Positions 14,325 to 21,555 of a DNA stretch of 21,555 nt are shown piece by piece. The notes under the pieces are model-generated. The model saw nothing but the letters and a program-made list of their open reading frames with translations, was not told the DNA's origin and did no database searches. This DNA comes from a virus. Numbering within the stretch: position 1 is the first letter of the stretch; the number at the start of each line of letters is the position of its first letter. The stretch spans positions 1 to 21,555 of IMG/VR virus record IMGVR_UViG_3300005581_000164; one strand, written 5' to 3'. Made by a program: the position numbers and the translations under genes.

Positions 14325-16707
14325 CCACGGGCCAATTTTTGAAGCGGCAGCCCGCGAATGGAACGTTGACCCGCGCCTGTTGCGCGCGGTGGCCACGCAG
14401 GAAAGCGGCGGCAACCCGAACGCTCGCAGCCGGGCCGGCGCCGTTGGCGTCATGCAGCTTATGCCGGGCACCGCGAAAGACCTCGGCGTAACCGACCTGA
14501 CGAACGCCGAACAGTCCATCTACGGCGGCGCCAAATACCTGTCGCAGATGCTGGATCGTTACAAGCACCCCGAAATTGCACTAGCGGCTTACAACGCAGG
14601 GCCGGGGCGGGTTGACGCTTTCCTGAAGGGCGGCGCGCTACCTGACGAAACGCTTAAATACGTGCCTGCCGTCAAAGCGCATTTCGAGAGGTTAGGCCCT
14701 GTGGCAGATCGTCGCGCTTCCGGTGTCATGTCAGATGATGACTTTCTGAAAGCCATCGGCGGCGGCGCCAAGCCTGCCACGACTGCGCCCGGTGCGACCA
14801 TCAGCGATGATGATTTTTTGAAAGCCATCGCGCCTACCACGGAAGCCAAGCCCGCGCCTACGGACAAGCGCCAGCAGGGCGACCCCGACAACCCCGTTAT
14901 GCCGCAGCGGTTCCAGAAGCGCGCGGACCTTGGCCCGCGTTCCGTGCCTGCGGTGGAGACGGGCACGACCGTTGGCGATATCGCAGCCAGCGCGGGCAAC
15001 ATCGGTTCCGCCGCAGCGCAGGGCTTCCGCGAAGGCTCGCAGCCCATGCCGCCGCTTGTCACCCCGGTTATGGAGGGGTTGGGCGTCTATCCCCCGGCAG
15101 CCGGCGGCGGAACCCTGCTACAGCGCGCGAACAAGCTGGTTATGGACCCGCTGGCGGCTGGTGGCGAATTGGCGTTGCGTGTGCTGGGCGGCGCATTCCG
15201 TGCCGCGCAGGCTGGCGTTGCTCAGGCGGGGGCGGAAGTGGATCAGCCGCAGCTTGGGCGCGATCTTGCCGCCATGCCAGAAGCGTTTATCGGCGCGCTC
15301 CCCGGCGGAGCGCCACGGCAGCCCAACCGCCTTGCGCCTGCCGCGCCTGAATACGTGCCCCTGCCCGCAAAGCCGCGGATCTACATGCGTGCGGATTCGG
15401 CGCCTGCCAACCCCGCGCCGGAGTTTATGCCGCCGGGTGTGCAGCGGCCTCCGGTGGCGCTTGGCAGCCCTGTTGCGGCTCCTGAGTTCATTCCGCCCGG
15501 CGCGACCATGGCCCCGGCTGCCGATGATGCGGCGATGGGTGGGCGGCGTTCGGCTGGCGCTGCGGCTTCAACGGATGCGGAAGCCCAAATGTCGCGCAAG
15601 GAAATGGTAACGCAGCGCGCAACATCGGAACGCACGCTGCTGGAAGAATCGCAGCCCAGGGGCGCGGACGCGAACGAATACGTGCCGGGCAGCATCCCGA
15701 CTGAGGCGCAGATTGCGCAAACCACGGAAGCCGCGCGTTCCGAAAAGAGCATGGCGACGCAATCCCCCGCCGCCAAGCAGGCGTTTGATGATTTGCGAGC
15801 TCGCAACGACCAAGCGCGCGCTGATTTCTACGATGACGCCCAAGGCACCCCCACGCTTCGGCTTCGGCTTGAGCTGGCGCGGGATCAGCAATACAAGGCG
15901 GAAGTTGCAAAGGCAATGCGCAACAAGGGCGCGGCTGACCCAAATCCTACAGTTACCCTAGCGCAAACCATTCTTGATGGCCCAGCCGGGCGGGAGGAAG
16001 CGGTAGAAAAGACGCTTAAAAATGTAATTGCTCGCATGACGGACAAAGACGGCAATCTTTACACAGACCCGGAAATGTTGGCCGGCGTCCGCAACCACAT
16101 CCGCAATTTGCTGGAAGGCAAAACGGATGACAGTTCCCAAGCCAAATTGGCGCGCAAGCAGCTTATGCAAGTTCGCGATGAACTTGATAAAGCAATTGAA
16201 CTCGGGGCACCTGGATTTCGTCAAGCCGTCACAAATTATGCTAAAGCATCCGGGCCAATTGACGAGATGCAGTTGCTTCAAGATTGGTCGGCTAAAATCC
16301 GCGCCAACAATGGCAACGGCCCAATTACATTTCAAGGCGTGCAACGCATGCTGAAAGATATTGTGTCGTCTCGCGAAAGCACTTTGCCCGATCTAGCGCA
16401 CGGCATCACTGAAGAAACCATGTCCAAATTGTGGGCGCTGCGGAACGATCTTAGGCGCGAACATGCTTCAAACACGATGGCGCGGGCGGCAGGGTCCGAC
16501 ACCGGGCAAAACTTCTTCGATGCCGCCAAGGGGCTCGGTGCTCGTGCTGCCGGAGAAGGCGCGGCGGCAGCCGTAGGTATTCCGCCGGGCGTTGCGTCAA
16601 TGATTTGGGGGACGCTTACAGGCCCGATGCGGGAAGGCGCGCTAGTCCGAAACGCAAACCGCGCCACCAGCGTTGAGCCGAACCGCCTCCGCCCTCCGCC
16701 GCAATAA
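14305..16707 (+). CDS. Large virion protein with N-terminal SLT lytic transglycosylase domain
   Basis: This is an 800-aa product. Residues 7-110 form a soluble lytic transglycosylase domain: catalytic Glu in ESGG (E33), GVMQLMPGTA (48-57) and AYNAGPG (95-101), all conserved. After it come two copies of SDDDFLKAI (143-151 and 167-175), then a long Pro/Ala-rich region with repeated PEFxPPG, and a helical C-terminal half. It likely leaves the virion at infection and cuts peptidoglycan locally so that DNA can pass, while the long C-terminal part helps build the conduit. The ATG at 14305 is only about two bases from AAGGA (14298-14302). A TTG at 14311 has better spacing and could be the true start. 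Bases about 15900-16400 are clearly less GC-rich. Confidence 0.9.
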   Translation: MALSVDSHGPIFEAAAREWNVDPRLLRAVATQESGGNPNARSRAGAVGVMQLMPGTAKDLGVTDLTNAEQSIYGGAKYLSQMLDRYKHPEIALAAYNAGPGRVDAFLKGGALPDETLKYVPAVKAHFERLGPVADRRASGVMSDDDFLKAIGGGAKPATTAPGATISDDDFLKAIAPTTEAKPAPTDKRQQGDPDNPVMPQRFQKRADLGPRSVPAVETGTTVGDIAASAGNIGSAAAQGFREGSQPMPPLVTPVMEGLGVYPPAAGGGTLLQRANKLVMDPLAAGGELALRVLGGAFRAAQAGVAQAGAEVDQPQLGRDLAAMPEAFIGALPGGAPRQPNRLAPAAPEYVPLPAKPRIYMRADSAPANPAPEFMPPGVQRPPVALGSPVAAPEFIPPGATMAPAADDAAMGGRRSAGAAASTDAEAQMSRKEMVTQRATSERTLLEESQPRGADANEYVPGSIPTEAQIAQTTEAARSEKSMATQSPAAKQAFDDLRARNDQARADFYDDAQGTPTLRLRLELARDQQYKAEVAKAMRNKGAADPNPTVTLAQTILDGPAGREEAVEKTLKNVIARMTDKDGNLYTDPEMLAGVRNHIRNLLEGKTDDSSQAKLARKQLMQVRDELDKAIELGAPGFRQAVTNYAKASGPIDEMQLLQDWSAKIRANNGNGPITFQGVQRMLKDIVSSRESTLPDLAHGITEETMSKLWALRNDLRREHASNTMARAAGSDTGQNFFDAAKGLGARAAGEGAAAAVGIPPGVASMIWGTLTGPMREGALVRNANRATSVEPNRLRPPPQ
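14731..14829 (+). repeat. Two coding copies of the SDDDFLKAI motif
   Basis: Within the 800-aa transglycosylase protein, the nine-residue motif SDDDFLKAI occurs at residues 143-151 and 167-175, separated by a Gly/Ala/Thr-rich linker. Codon choice differs between copies (for example ctgaaa versus ttgaaa), so this is not a fresh DNA duplication. It could be a docking peptide for a partner virion protein. Confidence 0.7.
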
Positions 16708-16773
16708 CCACCCCGGCACGCTGGCCAGCACCCACGCCAGCCCGGCGATAACCAGATACCGGAGCCTCCCCGC
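16708..16773 (+). other. Gap before the fibre gene with one hairpin
   Basis: The 66-base gap contains GCTGGC (16720-16725) pairing with GCCAGC (16736-16741) around a 10-base loop, with no T-run, and then GGAG (16761-16764) nine bases before the fibre ATG. I see no promoter and no separate gene. Confidence 0.35.
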
Positions 16774-18258
16774 ATGGCCCTACCCCTACCAAACGGCGAA
16801 ACCCAATTCATCGACGCCAGCGGCAATCCGTTGGCTGGGGGTTACGCTTACCACTACATCCCCGGCACCAGCACGCCGAAGAACACCTATCAGGACCAAG
16901 CCGGCACGATTGTGAACAGCAATCCGATCGTGCTGGACGCGGCCGGGCGCGCGGTCATCTACGGCGATGGGCTGTATCGGCAGGTGGTGACGGACTCGCT
17001 TGGCAATCAGGCGTGGGACAAAGAGACTGGTGTAGCCACCCTTTCAGTTCTCGGCGCGGTGGCCAAGAGCGGCGACACCATGACCGGGCGCCTGACGGTG
17101 CCGGCGTTCACGTCCACGTCATCGGTTGCGGCTGAAACGATCCTACCGATCGGCAACCCGTCGCTGCTGTCGTTCAACTCCATCAGCGGCACAACGACCA
17201 GCAGCACGGAAGACGAGTTTTCGCTTGCGGTCAACTTCGTGTCGAACACGGGCGCGGCGGCAACGGTGCCAACGGCCAAAAACAAGGTGGCGCTCTACGC
17301 GGCCATTCAGGCGGATTCCGGCAGCGGCAACGTTTGGGCATTCAACCCCTTGTTGCTGCTCAATTCCGGCGCTTGCACCATCGGCGGGGCGCAGATTGCC
17401 GAGTTTGATCTAGCCAACAACTCCGGCACCCACTTTGGCGATGCAGGCGGCTTCCCGGCGCAGCCTGCGGTGTTCGGGATGCAGATCAGTGGCATCAGCA
17501 CCAACCGCGCAACGGCTGCCGTAGCGGTGCTGGGGAACCTGAGCGACCTCGTATCCCCGATGTGGAATCAGGGGCTTATCTTCGCCGCGCAGTCCGTGCG
17601 CCTGACCACGATTGCCGACTACACCAACAGCACCACTTCAATTGACCTGCAAGGCGTCCACACGGGCTACGGTGTGGATTTCTACAGCGGTTCGTTCGCC
17701 TCTGGCGCAATTCGTCTAGGCACCCAAGCCCGGATTGTGGCGCGCAACGCGGCAGACAGCGCAAATTTTGACGTGCTAAAGACGTCGTCGTCTGACAGCC
17801 TCGTGATTGGCGCTACCGCATCGCCCTACGTCATCGCCACTGCATCGGTTGGCTTCGTGCCGGTGACCGACAACACCATGAGCCTTGGCGTCTCCGGATC
17901 TCGCTGGACGGCGGTTTGGGCGGTCAACGGCACCATCCAGACCTCGGACCCCAGCCTGAAAACGGATATCCGGCGGCTTACCGGCGTGCCGGTCGGGGAC
18001 ATTATCGACGCGGTAAAGCCGATCACATTCCGATGGGTTGACGGTGGAGGCGGCAAGCCGGGCAAGCGGGAACATTGGGGCTTTGACGCTTCCGAAGTGG
18101 CCACGATTGCCGACAAGGCAAAGCGCGACTTCGGCGGCTTCGTGCGCGCGGATGACGACACGCTTGCCATTCGGCCGGACCAGATGATCCCGATCCTGTG
18201 GGAAGAAATGCGACGGTTGCGCAAGCGCGTTGCTCAGTTGGAAGGGCGCAAGTCGTGA
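16774..18258 (+). CDS. Tail fibre/spike with C-terminal S74 self-cleaving chaperone
   Basis: This is a 494-aa product with GGAG 9 bases upstream. Residues 1-86 match the common virion-attachment start of phage spikes and fibres: [39 protein letters not shown] and [23 protein letters not shown] motif follows. The middle is a Ser/Thr/Ala-rich beta region, the receptor-facing shaft. The C-terminus carries an intramolecular chaperone of the Peptidase_S74 type: the SDPSLK signature with Ser391 and Lys396, [19 protein letters not shown] and a final coiled coil ([15 protein letters not shown]). These domains trimerise the fibre and then cut themselves off just before the serine, so the mature fibre would be about 390 residues. 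No depolymerase active site can be read by eye. It overlaps the next gene by GTGA. Confidence 0.88.
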   Translation: MALPLPNGETQFIDASGNPLAGGYAYHYIPGTSTPKNTYQDQAGTIVNSNPIVLDAAGRAVIYGDGLYRQVVTDSLGNQAWDKETGVATLSVLGAVAKSGDTMTGRLTVPAFTSTSSVAAETILPIGNPSLLSFNSISGTTTSSTEDEFSLAVNFVSNTGAAATVPTAKNKVALYAAIQADSGSGNVWAFNPLLLLNSGACTIGGAQIAEFDLANNSGTHFGDAGGFPAQPAVFGMQISGISTNRATAAVAVLGNLSDLVSPMWNQGLIFAAQSVRLTTIADYTNSTTSIDLQGVHTGYGVDFYSGSFASGAIRLGTQARIVARNAADSANFDVLKTSSSDSLVIGATASPYVIATASVGFVPVTDNTMSLGVSGSRWTAVWAVNGTIQTSDPSLKTDIRRLTGVPVGDIIDAVKPITFRWVDGGGGKPGKREHWGFDASEVATIADKAKRDFGGFVRADDDTLAIRPDQMIPILWEEMRRLRKRVAQLEGRKS

Positions 18259-20414
18259 CCGCGATCCAGTATATCTCGCAGCTTCCGTCTGCGGCGGCGT
18301 GGGGCGGCACCGATCTATTCCCCGTCACGCAAAGCAGCACCGGACCGTTGACCGGCACCACGCGCAAGCTGACGGTTGCGCAGCTTTTCACGTCTTCTGC
18401 GTTGACCGGGACGACTACGGTAGGGAGCAACCTGGCTAACTACATCACGGTCACAGGCGCGGCGGCGGCGAGTAGCCCGGTTATTGCGGCGGCGGGGTCT
18501 GACACGAACATCAGCATCGTGCTTGACCCCAAGGGCAGCGGCGTTGTGTCGATTCTGGATAAACTGACGGTCGGGCGTGTGAGTAACGCAGGCGGCGCCA
18601 TATTTTACGGTCCATTTGGGGCTGCAACGGATGGCAGCAATTCCGCTTTGTCGGTTCAGCAATCTGCTAATGCGTCTGGCGCTCAGAAGGTAGCGGTTGT
18701 TCAAGTTGGTGCTGTAATCACAGGAACATCAACCGCTAGTGCAAGCGCATCTCCTATCAACTTCAGCGTGACTGATAATTCTAGTGCGTTTGGCACTGGT
18801 GTTATGTTCAGCAACCCTTACGGCGGAACGGGTTGGTCTGGCGGCAAGAACGGCCAATGGACAAACGTATTCAGCACGGCTGATAGCATCAACGGGGGCA
18901 ATGCTCAGTTCTTGGTTGGTGCTGCCCCTTGGTGGCGTGCAATGCACTGGCAGGGTGGATATCCTGGCCTAGAAGAAACGGAGATTTATGGCGAAAATCC
19001 GCTTGCATGGCTTGGTAAGAGCGGGACCATTGGCGCGCGTCGTATTAAAGGCATACAATCATTTGAGGCTAATTGGGGAAGTGTGTTCAATACACAGTAT
19101 CAATCTGGCGGCCGATTTATTCAGTGGGCACAGTTAAAGGATGCGTCGTTTACTGGCAGCATTGTAGGGGCCACGCTTACTGTCACCGCAGTTTTATCGG
19201 GCACAATCTCTGTTGGGCAGGTCATTGCTTCGGCTGATGTAGGTATTGCCGACAACACACGCATTACGGCTTTTGGCACCGGCACCGGAGGAACAGGAAC
19301 ATACACGGTTAGCATCGCTCAGACCGTATCATCTGGGGCTATTTTATCTGGCGCGCCGAGTGAAGGTGTCGGGCTTTGGCAGGATACCGGTATCAACTTT
19401 GGTCGCTTCAATTACGGCAATCAGGGCATGCTTACCGTTATCGGCCTCGGTGACTGGTCAGCGCTTTGGCCTGTTCGTGCTAATGTTGGCACAATCATGG
19501 AGACTGTGCCTAACCAGAGCTTTATCACCAATCAGCCCGCATATGCGGCCGCCATCGGGTTTAATCTGCCCGACATGACCTTCGATCACGCTTTTGCATG
19601 GTCGCCTGGGTTTTTCGTCGGCGGCACTGGCAACGTAGGCGGCCGGGCTGTGAGCGGGAATACTCTGCAAACCGTTTCGAGCATCGCGGCAAAGACTGCG
19701 GTTGTCGGCAGCGTGACGGTGGTGCGCGGCGGGTTGTTTGCCAGTATTCCCACGTTGACGTTTGCCGCATCGCCGGGCGGCGGCACGACCGCTACGGGCT
19801 CTGTCAACCAGATGGCGGCTGATTGGCCTCTGTCGATGGCGGGGGCATCCGGTGCGCGCGGGACCGGCTATACGGTTGGTGACGTGCTGACCGATAACGC
19901 GGCGACAGGAACGGCCTCCACGCGGTTTCAGTACACGGTGCGGGCGGTGGATAGCGTCGGCGCCATTATCGACATGGAGCCGACGCTGCCGGGCGTCTAC
20001 ACGGTGCTGCCGACCGTTCCGATTACGCTTACCGGCGGAAGCGGGACAGGCGCGCAAGTGGCTGCCTATTGGACCATTCTAACCGTGACTGTTGCGGGCG
20101 GCGGCACGCTTTATTCAGAGCATGTCCCGCCTGTTATCACGGTATCGGGTGCGGGCGGCGTGAAATTCCGCCCGCCGATCCTGGTGCCTCAGATGACGGC
20201 GACGCAGGCCCCGCTTTTGCTCAATGCCGGATCGTCTACGCAAGTGGATAGCCTGACCGTCTCTGCATCCGGCCCGACAATGACGACCGGCGCGGGTGTG
20301 CCCGCAGCCACTACGCCAAGAGGCTCAATCTACCTCCGCACGGGCGGCGGCGTCGGATCAACCCTCTACGTGTCCCAAGGCGGCGGCACGTGGAATGCAG
20401 TTGCAGGTGTTTAA
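18255..20414 (+). CDS. Mosaic tail fibre protein, 719 aa
   Basis: The start is the GTG at 18255, overlapping the previous stop (GTGA), with AAGGG (18242-18246) 8 bases upstream. The N-terminus ([13 protein letters not shown], then LFPVTQSS and [10 protein letters not shown]) is a recurrent fibre start. Residues about 65-100 hold [20 protein letters not shown]. Residues about 298-366 are a recognisable mobile beta domain ([32 protein letters not shown]) seen in many fibres. The last 70 residues ([20 protein letters not shown] followed by WNAVAGV) are another common fibre end. Bases about 18600-19610 are much less GC-rich than both flanks, which marks a swapped central module. It probably binds the host or forms side fibres. 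No S74 domain is present here. Confidence 0.83.
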   Translation: MTAIQYISQLPSAAAWGGTDLFPVTQSSTGPLTGTTRKLTVAQLFTSSALTGTTTVGSNLANYITVTGAAAASSPVIAAAGSDTNISIVLDPKGSGVVSILDKLTVGRVSNAGGAIFYGPFGAATDGSNSALSVQQSANASGAQKVAVVQVGAVITGTSTASASASPINFSVTDNSSAFGTGVMFSNPYGGTGWSGGKNGQWTNVFSTADSINGGNAQFLVGAAPWWRAMHWQGGYPGLEETEIYGENPLAWLGKSGTIGARRIKGIQSFEANWGSVFNTQYQSGGRFIQWAQLKDASFTGSIVGATLTVTAVLSGTISVGQVIASADVGIADNTRITAFGTGTGGTGTYTVSIAQTVSSGAILSGAPSEGVGLWQDTGINFGRFNYGNQGMLTVIGLGDWSALWPVRANVGTIMETVPNQSFITNQPAYAAAIGFNLPDMTFDHAFAWSPGFFVGGTGNVGGRAVSGNTLQTVSSIAAKTAVVGSVTVVRGGLFASIPTLTFAASPGGGTTATGSVNQMAADWPLSMAGASGARGTGYTVGDVLTDNAATGTASTRFQYTVRAVDSVGAIIDMEPTLPGVYTVLPTVPITLTGGSGTGAQVAAYWTILTVTVAGGGTLYSEHVPPVITVSGAGGVKFRPPILVPQMTATQAPLLLNAGSSTQVDSLTVSASGPTMTTGAGVPAATTPRGSIYLRTGGGVGSTLYVSQGGGTWNAVAGV

Positions 20415-20576
20415 ATGAATCCTTCCCCTTCTCTCCCCATCGACGTTTGGAACGTTCTTTACGCGGCGATGATGGAACGGCCCGTGCCCTACCACGCCCG
20501 CGAAGAGGCGTTGAACGCATTCCGCACCGCCATGCAAGCGGCGCAGCAGCCCGCACCGGCAAAGGAGCCTGAATAA
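20415..20576 (+). CDS. Small 53-aa protein between fibre genes
   Basis: The ATG at 20415 follows the fibre stop directly, with GCAGGTG a few bases upstream. The frame runs 53 codons and stops at TAA (20574-20576), whose last base begins the next ATG. The peptide begins MNPSPSLPIDVWNVLYAAMM, has a helical middle (AREEALNAFRTAMQAAQQ) and ends AKEPE. It is soluble and helical, with no signal or membrane segment. The packing (no gap on either side) supports it as a real gene. The function is unknown. A fibre-assembly helper is possible from position only. Confidence 0.65.
   Translation: MNPSPSLPIDVWNVLYAAMMERPVPYHAREEALNAFRTAMQAAQQPAPAKEPE
20561..20567 (+). promoter_or_regulatory. Shine-Dalgarno AAAGGAG for the gene at 20576
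   Basis: AAAGGAG lies 8 bases before the ATG at 20576, inside the last codons of the 53-aa gene. It is among the strongest ribosome sites in the window and fixes that start. Confidence 0.75.
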
Positions 20577-20920
20577 TGGCGGCCATTTCAACCGCGCTCC
20601 CGGCGTTCTTCCCGGAGCAGAACAGCACGCTTGCTTGCACCACAACCAGCGGCAGCACCAACGTCGTGTTGGGCACGGTGGGTGATACCCTGCTTTTGCG
20701 CAATGAAGGGCCTAGCACGGCGTTCCTTGCGTTTGGCAATTCCGGCGTGACGGCCACGGCTGGCGGTGTCGTCAACGCTTCAAGCGACGGCTCATTTCCG
20801 CTTTTGGCGGGCGAGATCAGCACCGTTCGCGTTGACAACGCCGGCAGCGGGTTGAACGTCGCGGGCATCACGGCGGCGGGAACGGCAACCGTTCGCATCT
20901 CGCGCGGGAGTGGCGTCTAA
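20576..20920 (+). CDS. Small beta-rich virion/fibre-associated protein, 114 aa
   Basis: The start is at ATG 20576 with AAAGGAG upstream, overlapping the previous stop (TAATG). The product is Thr/Ser/Gly/Val-rich with strands such as TTTSGSTNVVLGTVGDTLLL, LRNEGPSTAFLAFGNSGVT and AGEISTVRVDNAG, ending GTATVRISRGSGV. This matches a family style of small single-domain phage structural proteins encoded near tail fibres (rvxNxGxxxafvxfG ... GtAtlxixxGxGv). No enzymatic residues are evident. It could cap or decorate the fibre or capsid. Its stop overlaps the start of the glycine-rich gene (TAATG). Confidence 0.72.
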   Translation: MAAISTALPAFFPEQNSTLACTTTSGSTNVVLGTVGDTLLLRNEGPSTAFLAFGNSGVTATAGGVVNASSDGSFPLLAGEISTVRVDNAGSGLNVAGITAAGTATVRISRGSGV

Positions 20921-21555
20921 TGGCATTGCGAGCAATCGCACCGGGCGCGCGCCTGGTTTCGACGTTTAGCGGCAGCGGCACGTATGCCAAATCTAGCGGC
21001 GCTCGTTATGTGGGCGTTCTGGTGGTCGGCGGCGGCGGCGGCGGTGGCTTCGGTGGCACGTATGCTGCGGCGGGTGGTGGTTCGGGCGGCGGCGGTGGTG
21101 GTGGCGCTGGGTGGTTTTTTGGCACGTTCGACGCATCCGATATTAGCGCGGTTGAAACCATTACAGTTGGCGCTTCCGGCGTTGGTGGCGTTTCGGGTGT
21201 TACGCCCTCGGATGGCACTATTGCTGGCCAGGGCGGAAAAGGCGGCATTAGCTCCTTTGGCACAAAAGCGTATGGCGGTGGCGGTGGTGGCGGCGCTCCT
21301 GGCGTTTCTGTAACTGCCAGTGGTGGCGGTGGTGGTTCATGCCCAGCAAATGGGCGCGGCGGGTCTGGGACCAACGTAGGCGCTGGAGCTGGATTGATTT
21401 TTGGACCTAATGGCGGTTTTGGTGCGGCTAGTGCCGGCACAAACATTTCCGGAATTTCTACGGGTGGCGGTGGCACGAGCGCCATCGGCGTTGCTTTTGG
21501 TTCCGGAAGTAATTTTATCGGCCCAAATGGCGGCGCGGGTGGTGGCGGGTTTAAT
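20920..21555 (+). CDS. Poly-glycine-rich fibre/adhesin protein (3' end outside window)
   Basis: The ATG at 20920 shares its A with the previous TAA. The frame stays open for 212 codons to the window edge, so the gene is partial. The product begins MALRAIAPGARLVSTFSGSG, then a beta-strand YVGVLVVGGGGGGG, and continues with many Gly runs separated by short strands (ETITVGASGVGG, GISSFGTKAYGGGG, GLIFGPNGGFG). The layout (strand into Gly-rich hairpin, xITVGxxGxGG, SSFG) is that of glycine-rich phage fibre-tip domains. Poly-glycine helices packed in a bundle are known from the gp38 adhesin of T-even-like phage S16. That comparison is by composition only. It is a likely receptor-contact protein at the end of the fibre cassette. 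Confidence 0.8.
   Translation, partial: MALRAIAPGARLVSTFSGSGTYAKSSGARYVGVLVVGGGGGGGFGGTYAAAGGGSGGGGGGGAGWFFGTFDASDISAVETITVGASGVGGVSGVTPSDGTIAGQGGKGGISSFGTKAYGGGGGGGAPGVSVTASGGGGGSCPANGRGGSGTNVGAGAGLIFGPNGGFGAASAGTNISGISTGGGGTSAIGVAFGSGSNFIGPNGGAGGGGFN

Noticed and set aside
13065-14519. 484-codon open frame on the - strand
   Set aside because: It lies opposite two well-supported + strand genes. It is a long antisense shadow, common in GC-rich DNA, and the translation is Arg/Cys-rich with no family motifs.
16673-16915. 80-codon + strand frame bridging the transglycosylase and fibre genes
   Set aside because: It overlaps both neighbours in another frame, has no ribosome site and reads as out-of-frame fibre sequence.
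21006-21485. Pro-rich open frame on the - strand at the right end
   Set aside because: It is only the complement of the Gly codons of the poly-glycine gene, since GGC/GGT runs read as proline on the other strand.
1-21555. CRISPR array, IS element, att site or reverse-transcriptase diversity element (as in phage BPP-1)
   Set aside because: I looked for spaced direct repeats, terminal inverted repeats, transposase or integrase motifs, and reverse-transcriptase motifs near the fibres. I saw none in this window.

Overview
The window is about 21.5 kb of a tailed-phage genome or prophage, GC-rich (hand counts of 65-67% in two typical coding lines). It carries almost the whole virion-assembly module of a P22-like podovirus. 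Every supported gene lies on the + strand. Gene order and protein families (P22-type portal, scaffold, P22-type coat, gp4-like and gp10-like head-completion proteins) point to a short-tailed phage of a GC-rich proteobacterium. An alphaproteobacterial host is my best guess from protein style, but host assignment is weak. I see no integrase, repressor, replication, holin or endolysin gene, tRNA or CRISPR, so the window does not show whether the phage is temperate.

Layout: (1) 1-750 holds the 3' end of an unknown gene, an unknown 181-aa gene and a strong rho-independent terminator. (2) 772-3224 holds two small beta-rich virion-like proteins, then the small and large terminase subunits. (3) 3212-8326 is the capsid block: portal, a glycine-rich protein with a conserved phage C-terminal motif, a 63-aa protein, scaffold and coat. 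(4) 8336-11113 is head completion: gp4-like protein, an inserted HNH-type homing endonuclease, and gp10-like DNA-stabilisation protein. (5) 11110-16707 holds small virion proteins, a T7 gp13-like protein, two putative ejection proteins and an 800-aa protein with an N-terminal lytic transglycosylase domain. (6) 16774 to the end is the receptor-binding region: a tail fibre/spike with a self-cleaving S74 chaperone, a 719-aa mosaic fibre, two small proteins and a poly-glycine-rich adhesin-like protein cut off by the window edge.

The genes are tightly packed. Many junctions are stop/start overlaps (ATGA, GTGA or TAATG), which suggests one long late transcript with translational coupling. The only internal gaps above 60 bp are in front of scaffold, coat and the first fibre. 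The scaffold and coat leaders are rich in small perfect hairpins, a hint of post-transcriptional control of assembly stoichiometry. A terminator sits just before the late block, so read-through control (Q-like antitermination) or an unseen promoter must drive it.

I did not find a clearly new biological system. The points most worth a second look are the structured leaders, the homing endonuclease placed exactly at the gp4/gp10 boundary, the mosaic low-GC modules in the virion and fibre proteins, and the fibre/adhesin cassette at the right end.
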